Assembly: GCA_033182465.1 (NCBI GenBank)
Contig: CP137322.1
Location: 1,922,001 to 1,986,000 of the forward strand
Source: Sanghuangporus weigelae
Lineage: Eukaryota > Basidiomycota > Agaricomycetes > Hymenochaetales > Hymenochaetaceae
DNA length: 64,000 nucleotides
Reading direction: 5' to 3'
A program made the translations under genes and the position numbers. The stretch's first letter is position 1; every line of letters begins with the position of its first letter. The notes beneath the pieces were generated by a model, which did not search any database, had not been told where the DNA came from, and worked only from the letters and a program-made list of their open reading frames with translations. Of this stretch, positions 29,851-39,633 are shown piece after piece.

Positions 29851-31603
29851 GGCTCCTCCTGTGCCAGTACACTCATACTATGGCTCCCTCTTACTGCAGA
29901 TACCATATCCCAGCACTGCCGACACCTGAGAGTGTGAGGGCATACTCCTATTGCACTCGGGACATCATTTGAGCACGTATCCATTGATTCCAGCACACGT
30001 ACTGTACTGCGGCGCCCTCCTATGACCCAAATCGATCCGCCGATGGCTCCCCGACACTCAGACAGGTCCGCCGACAGCTCCTACCCAGCACCAGGCACTA
30101 TAGGACACATCCCTCAGTGACTACGTGCCGCCGATCTTATGATTTACCATACGTACAGCCGTGCGGCGACTCTGGATGCCTCCGAGTCGGCCCCCCTTGG
30201 CGCCGATCAATGCGGCGGACACTCAGACATCCTCAGGTACCCTCGCCGACGCCTCCTACAGCTTACCAAGCAGTCCCCCATTGTCTAGGGAGCTATATAT
30301 TGTCATATATGCTTACATGCCTCATTACGATGTATCTGCCACCAGTCCGGCAGTCCCCCACAGCACTGCCGCTCCGGCCACTCATATTAGTCACTAGGGA
30401 TCGCCCACACTCTGTATTGAGTGCCGCCGATGCATCGGACACCTCAGGGACATCGGCTGATGCGCCCTTTGTCTCATATACGCGATATCAGCCTCTAATC
30501 ATCGGTTCCGATGTTTCCCGACTTCCCCCCGACGCGGCGGCCCCCATTAGACCATGTATGGAAGGTAGGCATGTGGTACATCGGCGTGCCAAGCCACCGA
30601 CTCGCGCCGCCAAGCCCAACTCCACCGGCGCCCGTGTTATTGCAGATACTCAATATTTCATGTGATTGGATGCCCCCCTCACGTTGCCGCTCTCAGATTT
30701 CACCTGGGCGCTCCGGCAGCGGCCCTTGGCGACTCAGATGACTCAGGAGATGTTGTCAGACAGTAGGATGTGTCGGCGACAGCAGTAGAGTATATATAGA
30801 GCTTATACTAGCTTGTAGACGAAAAGGATTCCAAGCCTAGCAAGGATTCCAAGAGCATGTACCAGACCGAGCGCCAGAGTTCGAGATATCCCTCACTCTG
30901 AGTCTCCCCTCATGTACTGAGCCTCCCCCTTGACTATATACTATCCTTGACATCTCCTCTTGTTTGACTCCACATTCTACTTGCCTTCGCCGCCTCCGGT
31001 ACGCCTCTGCCGCTCTGACGTTCAGTGATCCGGCGCCCCTCTATTTGACGTCGGCGACCCTTCGGCGACCCAGGCTTCTCATCAGACTCCCCTTCGGCGT
31101 CCTTTCCAGCCTTTCACTCCAGTTTATCCCATATATTGATCTTATACGGTCTTTTCCTTTCATCTATCGCGTTTACGCTACTGCGGCGGATTCCTGCGGC
31201 CTCCCCCTCAGTCCGGCACCCCTCTATTCGACGTCGGCGGCCATCCGACGACCCAGGCATCCTATCAGACGACCCAGCGGCACCTTCTCCAGCCACTCAC
31301 TCCATTTTATCCTTTATATTCATCTTATACACTTCATACCTTCCTGTGGCCGAGTTTATACCACGTCGGCAGCCTCTTGTGATCCCCCCTTTTGAGCGGC
31401 GGCCCTGTTATCCTATTCCCTTTATCCAGCGGCATCCTTAGACCCATCCATTACATCTCCGACGGTTCCTGGCACCTGCCGGGTAGTAGGTCTTTGAGAG
31501 TCTGATAGCGTCGGCATCCCATTTTTGGAGGTTCCTTCATACATTCAGCACCCTTAGTAGGACGGACATCTGTAGCACCTTCAGATAAGACACCGCCGAC
31601 CGA
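29838..31603. mobile_element. Unidentified insertion of about 1.75 kb within copia gag, with internal tandem repeat
   Basis: The stretch between the two gag remnants is unlike either retroelement: rich in CGGCG/GCCGCC and TATATA-type words, with no long coding frame and no recognised domain. Two diverged copies of a unit of about 190 bases lie head to tail (about 31,023-31,212 and 31,213-31,400); both hold GGC(G/A)CCCCTCTATT, GACGTCGGCG and a Pro/Ser-coding-like stretch. I cannot define exact ends, inverted repeats or a target duplication. It could be a non-autonomous DNA element, a solo LTR of another family, or captured host DNA. Confidence 0.5.
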
Positions 31604-32170
31604 CAACGCGAAGTTCGCCAAAAAACGAGGTAAGCAGGAAATAATCGTGCTTCGATAGTCCGAGTCTGATATCGTAACTCCAGACTGCGCAAGCGTCTCG
31701 CGCTTCGTGCACAAGTCATTCAAGTATTCACGAACATCCGCCCCTTCGGGCATCTTGGACTCTAGAAACTCCTCTCGAAGGGAAGTCTGCACGTACACGG
31801 ACTTCTGGGTGAACTCGTGGACAACTGCGGACCATTTCTCTGCGCACGTATTGTAACGAGTCAAGCTGACCAGAACGGAGTCCGGAACTCTCTGAGAGAG
31901 TAAGTACAACGACACATCTTCGTTCTTTGTCCACTCCTCTAACCGATCTTGAAAGTCAAGATTGGGATTAGGATCCCCAGCGGCTATCGCAGCCGCTACT
32001 ACTGTGTCCGGTGCCAACTCAGGGCGAACCTTCGTGCCATCGAAGTGCCCCCATTTTCCCTTCGCCTTCGCGGCTAGCTGGAAACGCAACGAATACAATA
32101 GCCAATTCTTCCCACTGGTCTCGAGAGTGGGAACCGAGGTCGGTAGAGTGTCGTGTGATTGGGTGGACAT
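31600..32170 (-). other. Copia gag, N-terminal part (fossil)
   Basis: Minus-strand remnant starting MSTQSHDTLPTSVPTLE, with the GKNWLLYSLRFQLAAKAKGKW block and the LREEFLESKMPEGADVREYL stretch typical of UBN2/DUF4219-type copia gag. It lies directly after the 5' LTR. Confidence 0.8.
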
Positions 32171-32231
32171 TGAGATACTCGCTTTACAGTTTCAGGGGAA
32201 ACTTTTCGATTTGAACGCAGCTAGGTAGCAA

Positions 32232-32242
32232 GGCTCATAACC
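32232..32242 (-). promoter_or_regulatory. Copia primer-binding site
   Basis: GGTTATGAGCC on the minus strand, directly after the 5' LTR. It is the complement of the anticodon arm (GGCTCATAACC) of initiator methionine tRNA, the half-tRNA primer known from Drosophila copia and yeast Ty5. Confidence 0.75.
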
Positions 32243-32791
32243 TTTTAGCGAGGAGATGAGCACGTAAAATAACACTAAAACAAATGTATTCTCAGATGGA
32301 TTGCAAGCGGCGCAATCGTCTGCGTAACATACCTAAAACAAATGTATTCTACCAGAGAACGTATGTAAATAAAGTACAGAACAAAAGTGAAAAAGGTTCG
32401 AAGCTCACCTCAGATGGATTGCGAGCGGCGCAATCGTCTGAGGTGTTGCTGAGTGAAATACAACAGTTTTATACTACAGTAAAATGGGGTTTTCATGGGA
32501 ATGAATGGTTTCGAACACCAAGCATAAAAGAGACACATGAATGAATATGAAAACGAAACTGGGGGTAACAAACTCCCCGAGAAATGATCACAAAGAAAGG
32601 GTAAACATAGAAGCAACAAAGATAAGCTCGGGCGAGGCATTCGGCCACGAGCGGTGTCCAATACAGAAAGAGAATGCCTCGTGCCCTCGCAACAAAGGCA
32701 GTGAGTCCGTAACCTCGGTGGTTCCTGCCGATCCAAGGTAAATCATATCCCGGGCATCCCCCAGGATACTTCGCCGGATTGTACTCCAACA
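32243..32791 (-). repeat. Copia 5' LTR
   Basis: 549-base direct repeat of 12944-13492 with about one difference. It is followed on the plus strand by the AAGTT target duplication at 32792-32796. Confidence 0.9.
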
Positions 32792-32796
32792 AAGTT

Positions 32797-33582
32797 CATC
32801 TTTAAATATTATTGTAATATAAAATCTATGACGGGAAAGAAGATTTACTACATAGATCATGCAAAACGAGCAAGTTTTCATCGAGATATAAAAACGTCTA
32901 TGTTACAGGAGTTTGCACGGGTCTCAGGTTTTTTCTCGTCAGCTTTAAAAAATAGTCCTTCCTTCATAGGCTAATAAAGTCCATATTAGAAAATTAGAAG
33001 AGATTCAAATAGGTCCAACTCATCATCTTACAATATGAAAATTTACTAGAGTGCCTTCCATTGACTTTCACTGCTAATTGAACAACATTTGGTGTTGTAA
33101 CCGGTGCTTGATTTGATGAACTTGACAGTTCTTGACAGTTCTGTGTGCACATTGTGAACATCATATATCACATTTTGTTCTTACTTCTCGTCATACTAAA
33201 GCAAATGAAAGCTGTCGGGACGCCCTCTTTCTCGAGTACAAATGCTTACATTGTTCTCTGTTGTTGATATCTCAGATCCGATAGATCCACCAGGAGAATT
33301 TGATTGAATTCAGATTTTTGTACAAATAACGTCGTTACGTTCCAAGCAACATAGAACTTTAGATAAAAATAGATCGACTCGCTAGAGATACAAAGTTATT
33401 CTGCAAGAAAAACAACATGAAGAACTTGCATTACAGGAAATTTTTACTGCGGTCAAATAGGCAAAAAAAATAGAGCAGGACATGTCAATGTACGCATGAA
33501 TTCGTGAACAAGTGAAACATCGGCAGACCAAAGCAATGCGCGCGAAGATGAAAAAGTCCGCGCAGCTTGATAGGATCTATGT
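32797..33582. other. Flank between the copia element and transporter 4
   Basis: AT-rich DNA without a supported gene. From about 33,305 it is related to 9,890-10,126, the 3' flank of the duplicate transporter, so this is the 3' edge of the second unit. The element thus sits in the former spacer between the tandem units. Confidence 0.55.
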
Positions 33583-35633
33583 TCAGGCAACTGCAGCGGT
33601 CGGTGCGAACGACTTCTCGCCCTCGTAGTGGTAAAGTGGCGGCACATCCTCCACCTTCCTCCTGAAGATATACTTCTTGATATTCCTCGGAAGTGCCCTG
33701 AGCTGGTATTTTGCATGTGTCCTTGTGGGTACCGCAAATACTTGGTCCAACTCCTCGAGTGATAATGCCTTCGTCTCGGGAACGAACAGGAGGACCAAAA
33801 CGAAGCCAATTGCGTTCCATGCCGCATACCACCCAAAGGCACCTTGTGGGGTGAACGCACCCACGAGACGCGGGAAAGTGATGGAGACGATGAAATTGAA
33901 GAACCAGGTTGTCGCGGTTGCGAAGGACATTCCAATGTCACGAATGTATAATGGGAAGGCCTCAGCGGAGTACTGTAATCAAAATATAAGTTTAGATCAA
34001 AAATAAGGTCTAACGGATAGAACATACTGTAAATGGCACTGGACCCTCGCCAGGAGAGTAGACCATGCCGAACAAGTAGATTCCTAGAGCTACAATACCA
34101 ATGCGCGCATTACCATTGTCAGGGATCCAGAACGCGAAGCCCGTCAAGAGCAAGAACAAAGACATGAGCGGGAACGTTGTCAAAAGCAAGTTCCGACGTC
34201 CAAACGTATCGATTGTCTTCACAGCAGGAAGCGCAAACAAGAAATTGATGACACCAAAACCGAAACTCGCGAGGAACGCAGACGTGATACTGAAACCGGC
34301 CTGCGTGAAGACGTTAGTCGAGTAATATGCAATGGCGTTGACTCCACAGAATTGCTGCATGAACATAACGATGAAACTGGCGAGCGCTGCTCGACGGTTG
34401 CGCGGGATGGAAAACAGCTCGATGAAACGATGTCCGCGGTCAATCGATTCCTCCAACTCGAGCTGAATGTAGATGTAGTACAGATCACGAGCAGCAAGTA
34501 AAGGATCCTTTCGGAGGCGTGCAAGGCTACGATACGCATCCTCGATTCGACCGCGTCCTAATAACCATCGTGGCGATTCGGGACAAAAGAAGACTTGTGC
34601 CATGACGAAGAGAGCAGGAATACCGGCACTCGCAAGCATCAGCCTCCAGTTCAGGCCAGTAATATGAGCTGGGTCGCGGACCTTGAGGAAAATAAGATCT
34701 GATACGAAACCAAGCATGATCCCGAACGCGGTCCACATCTGCCACATCATGACAAGTGCGCCACGGATCGGAGTCGGAGCACATTCAGCTGCGTACACGG
34801 GCACGGTAGTCGACTTGGGACCGATACCAAGACCAAGGACGAAACGCGCAACAAAGAGGTGCTGCCAAGAATTGGTTACACCTTGCCAAATACAAGTCAA
34901 GAAAGAGAAAGCCGCCGTAATGAATATCGTTCCCCGGCGACCAAATAGTCTGTTTAGAGGGTCTGTGATCCAACATCCAAGAACCGCGCAACATAACTAA
35001 GAACAAATTTGAATTTGCTACTCATCGCGAAAAAAATCAGAGAGACTCACATAAGGCGCGGAATTGACTAGACCGAGGAGCCACTGGTTTCGACCCGCAT
35101 CACGAGTCTGAGTTTCAGGATCGATTTGGAATTGGGGTCCAAAGAAGATTTGGGCGCCATTTATGACAGTCTCGTCCATGCCTTGCACGGCAGCACAGAC
35201 GGAACACATAATGACGAGCCTACAAAGATGATATACTTCACTACTTCGTCTGACGGGATATAGACACGACTCACCAGTACAAGGTCTTTGTCTGATCCCA
35301 CCGGTTCGTTTGCTCCTTCCTCAAGATGGCTTTGTCATCCTCGGTGAGCACATCAAGACTCTCGAAGCCGAGAGGGTCCTGGGCTATGAGTGCACCCTTG
35401 GCAAACTCAGTCTCGAGGTCAGCGAGTCCATGAGTGCGAGCGAACAGGGCACCATCCCGCATGAGTTGATCCTGCGGTATACCGGCAAGCGGATTAGCAA
35501 GTTTTGCGTTGACATTCTCCGCGGCGGGATCGATGACTTTAAGACGCTTGTGCACAGGCTCGGGCTCGTCCTTGCTCGGAACTGAATCGGTGAAGGACTC
35601 TGTCGGTTTCTCGTAATCCTTCTCGGAAGTCAT
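33583..35633 (-). CDS. MFS sugar/polyol transporter 4 (duplicate of the gene at 10,127-12,177)
   Basis: Exons on the minus strand: 35633-35275, 35219-35051, 34996-34028, 33972-33583; 628 residues, the same length and structure as transporter 3. MFS sugar porter with the same signatures (RLFGRRGT, PESPRWLLGRGR, DTFGRRNLLL, PETKALSLEELDQVF) and the same N-terminal extension. Helix 7 reads QQFCGVNAIAYYSTNVF here against QQFCGLNAITYYSTNVF in the duplicate, a difference in the region that lines the sugar site in characterised porters, so substrate range could differ. The first ATG of the conserved start is used. From 33799 to 34327, intron included, I see no difference from the duplicate, whereas exon sequence on both sides differs at many third positions. 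Confidence 0.9.
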
Positions 35634-35800
35634 GACGCTCTTCACCCAGCCAGCGAGCTAGTAAATCACAAGTAGCGAAGGTGTATATCACAACAGTGTC
35701 AAACAGATCAATACAGCAGGCCGAGCAGGAGGTCAGCTACGTGAGAAAGGATGTGGGGAAGGAGAGGGCTGGGGATGAACCAGACGCGAATTGATCGCAC

Positions 35801-35808
35801 CTTATATA
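35801..35808 (-). promoter_or_regulatory. TATA box of transporter 4
   Basis: TATATAAG on the minus strand, about 170 bases before the start codon at 35633; conserved with 12351-12358. Confidence 0.55.
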
Positions 35809-36165
35809 CTGAAACTATAAGCGATAGGGCCGGTCTGCAACAAGGTGTGCTCCACGGCGCTCACGATGCAGACCGACATATAAATTTCAGTCCCGACTTG
35901 TTGGTGGAGTCCTTCATATCTTTGTCTCCGCCTAATCTGCCTCCGTCGCTCAGCCCTGGTCAATACTGCTACTAGATGTGCTGGCCCTGGATTAAGCCCC
36001 CCTACGGTAGGTGCTCGCCACACGATGTGTATAGTCCATGGCATAGTCCCAAGCAGCCATAATCGCGTAAACCAAAAACCGGACCGGATGATCTGGTCTG
36101 GTAACCTTATATGTTCCCGATTTGATCTCGTGCCATGACGTACGTGGGCTTCCATACTTGGCATT

Positions 36166-39100
36166 CCAATATTATCAGACGTATGACTCATCACCGTGCC
36201 GACCTCACGGCGAAGGGGCAGATTTGAAATTCTCGCGTTGGCCCCGTCTTCAACGGCGAACAAATCGCTGCCACTCGCAAATACACATGCAACCCATGTT
36301 CACGCCGCAGAGTGGGCTGAGGTAATTTCTTTTCTTATCCTCCAATCTGTCGGGGATTCGACGACGCCTACTGCACGGAACTTGGACTCGGAATGCACAC
36401 GGCCGCCGATACGCTAGCGTGAGTTTCTTGTTCCTGCTGCTCTGCTTCCGCATTCTTCACCCCCACCCCCACCCCCACAATAAACGAAGACATTACGACT
36501 CTCATAGGCTTCCAACCCGGACCTTGTTCTGGTTTTTGTTATGCTCAGGGCTTGCGTTCTTATCGCTGCGGCATGCCGTATGCATCTTCATCTCCGCGTA
36601 ATCTTCCGGTCCCACTCTATGTCCGGAATGATCGATATCTTCGATATTGTGCGGAATCATATTGCCGATGCCGCAAATGCCAAGCAGAAAGGATCAAAGA
36701 AAATAAATGGATCGGGACAGTTTTGGAGCGAATCGCATTATGTGGAGAGCACCCTGATACGCGAGACTAACCACCGGAGCAGATGATCAATCGGCCGATT
36801 TTGGGGTGCATATTTCATTTCGCGTACGTTGTAAAATACGCCGTCCAAGTTTCGCGTCAGCGTGATGGTCGGTCTCGTCCACTGCGAAAGGGAAATAAAT
36901 CTACTTCTGTAAATTTGCATGTGTTAGAGTCAACCTTCTCGCTCTGGACACGTCTCCCAGACTGGTTCGGTCTCGCCTCTTCGCTTCGCGTTCCTGTTCT
37001 ATTCTAAGATCATCTTGTCTCGCTGAGATTCACATGATAAGATTTTTTTGTACGGACGGATCATCGTTCGCACCTTTTCGCAGTCTTGCTTGCTTGCAAG
37101 TCTTCTTGCACATTCTGACTCAGTCAGCACGTCATCTGTAGCAAGAATACATGTCAGTGACAGGCGTCTGTAGCTTTCTTCCAATGAACACATTCCGAAC
37201 ACGAAAAAGACGTACCTCTGCTTCCGTTTGTATCCAGAACTTGACAGAAAGAGACACATTGACAAACTTTTCTTGTAGATGACGTCTCTGAACTGAACCC
37301 TGATGCGTATCAATAGCTGATAAAGCCCGTTAAGGAGCGGAAGTGGACGATCTCTCGGCTCTCCGCTGTTCAAATGAGGGAACGTACATGTCTCCTAATT
37401 GAAGAGGGCGAACTTCGGCCTTCTGGATCTCGACTTTGAGCTTCGCTTCCAATACGAATCATCCCTGGGGCATCCCCTTCATGTTTATGCATATCACTAA
37501 ATTCAATCGCTCTTGCCATTTCCTATCGTTTCCCTCCGTTCTGGCTTAGGAGATAAAACCCGATAAGCGACTGACGTTGCGAGCATGAGGCCAGTGTGCC
37601 ACTTCACTCCAGGAAGCTTTACATGATGTCTCATGACGTGAAAGGTCCGACGAGTTGCAGCTCTGTGCCTAGACAAGAACAAATTTCCCGCATGTGTGTC
37701 ACTTGCTGGGTGAAATCCTCATCGATGAGAACTGCAGAAGGTGGCTTAATGAGTCAAGAGTACGAGCTATACGCAATCAGGATCAAAGGTCGATGTGAAT
37801 GAGGAACTGGTACGACTGAAATGGAACGACGATGACGATACGCAGCTCTGTGGCCGTTCTCGTTTGCACCCTTTCTCGTTGTTGCCTTGTGAATAAAGTT
37901 GATGAGAGTTGATGAGAAAGGTACCATTGGACGATAGGGGCGCATTCATCTGAACTTAGATCTTAGTGAACGATAGGTGCCAAGGAAGCGCAATGCTTAC
38001 AGTACATCGCCTGATAATCACTCACAATGAACACATTCATCAAACTATTTGGACCATAGGCCGACGCATAGGAAGCCACCGACGGGTCGGATAAAAACAG
38101 CACGGATGTAATTGCTGAAAAACTGTACTTCTGTCTTGAGCAATTTCAGTTTTGTAAAGATTACAAGAAAAGTAATGAGTCTACAGCATGTTGAATCGGA
38201 AAGCGAGAAAGAGCTTGACTTTAGTTTGTGACGTAGACGTGACAGATGTGTAAACTCGATTTCAAGCGGGGTTCGAAACCATTCCAACCAAGGACCCAAT
38301 CATCAATGATGAGACAGTAACAAACAAACGGCCTTCCTCATTTCAGGATGCTTATGTGCTAGGAGCCGATAATTACAGTAACTCACATAGACTGGATAAC
38401 AATATATATATATATATTGTTTCAGGATGCACCATTCAATTTTTTTGGTTCCGACTCGAAGCCTGCCTGTTCAAGTTGAATTGCGGACGAAAATTCCAAT
38501 GAAAATTCTCCGTCTCCGGACTTCCTCGAGGATTTCGAGGCTGCTGCATAGCATACACGAATGGCCCTATGTAAATTGGAACTAAAGCTCGAGGCGAACA
38601 CTTAGTGTTTTTCCCTTCAAGATCTTGAATTGTTTGACATGTGGACTGACACAGTCAAACTTGTATAAACTTCAATAGACCTCTTTCCTGCGGAATTTCT
38701 GTGCTGCTCTTGCTCTATTTTCTCTTGAATGACATGTTGCTCACAAGTGTTATCTCTTGCTTTCCAGTGGTCTTGACTTTTGGAACGTCTCCTTCACGAG
38801 CCTTGTGGATCGCCAACCTCAAGCTTGGTGGTCGTGCTAATAGGGCTAGCATAGAGAATGTTGTGTTCCAGCTTGGAGCACACTCAACACAAACCACCCA
38901 CATGGTGGCTCAAATCAGTACTAGTCCCTTCTTTTTCTTGTCCTGAATAAAATTAGATCATTTCTTTCCTCCACAGAGAATATAGTATCAGACAACGAAT
39001 CAAGCATTGCAAAAGCATGCCAGTACCAGTGCTCAATATAGCACAATTACAGCGGCACTCCTCCCGGAATGAAGTAAAACAGTTGATATCATGTGACAAG

Positions 39101-39633
39101 TCTGACTTCGTGAAAATTTGGCCTGCAACTAAGGGTCGACAGCATCATGAAACAAACTACCAATACCAATTACAGCTTCTTTCCCTTGACTTGAAACTCG
39201 GTACAAATGTGTTACTCGTGGGAAAAGAGAAGCATGAATTTTCTAGTTAGGACAGATCTTCTCGGAATGCTTTACTGACCAATACTGCTCTGAATTGAGA
39301 AGGAATTCAATTTTATTATACAAATCAAATCACTATTTTTTCAATTCGGCATATAGTAGATGGTCCATACTTGATTTTACAAGCTTGTTGTAAGTGATTT
39401 GGTTGAGGATTAAGCTCTGGACAAAATGAATACTACCGGATGAAAGATGGAAGGCAAGTTTGGACAGGAGTCTGACGTGAAGTCCATTTTCCCATCTGCT
39501 TTCTGAAACAAACTCTCTTTATTCAAAAAAGTCCAGAGTGCCATTACTTATACAAAGCGCTGTAATGGCCACTTGGTCAATAAAACTGCTTGTATTCTGT
39601 CGGACGATTTCCCAGATCGACAATGACGCATGA
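36166..39633. other. Gene-poor region of about 3.5 kb
   Basis: No convincing coding frame on either strand: open frames are under 125 codons, of biased composition, and without motifs. Simple repeats: CCCCCA-type tract at about 36,458-36,479 and a TA run at about 38,403-38,418. The left edge is where similarity to the transporter-3 upstream region fades. Confidence 0.5.

Larger units (their letters stand above)
12944..32791 (-). mobile_element. Ty1/copia LTR retrotransposon, broken, host of two further insertions
   Basis: Reads on the minus strand from the 5' LTR (32243-32791) to the 3' LTR (12944-13492). The 5-bp target duplication AAGTT flanks it at 12939-12943 and 32792-32796. Parts: gag around 31.6-32.2 kb and 29.4-29.85 kb with a CCHC knuckle, protease and integrase region about 15.6-17.0 kb, reverse transcriptase and RNase H region about 13.5-15.5 kb (domain order integrase before RT, as in copia). 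It is interrupted by a chromovirus (17073-29363) and an unidentified segment of about 1.75 kb. Without these it would be near 5.8 kb, the usual size. It is broken, with about three or four interruptions including the two insertions. The two LTRs differ at about one position over 549 bases, so it is young. Confidence 0.9.

Noticed and set aside
30117-31441. Overlapping Pro/Thr/Ser-rich open frames in the unidentified insertion
   Set aside because: They arise from compositional bias and the tandem repeat, change frame freely, and show no domain.
38701-38946. 81-codon hydrophobic open frame
   Set aside because: No conserved motif, no splice continuation and no paralogue; it is likely chance in AT-rich DNA.
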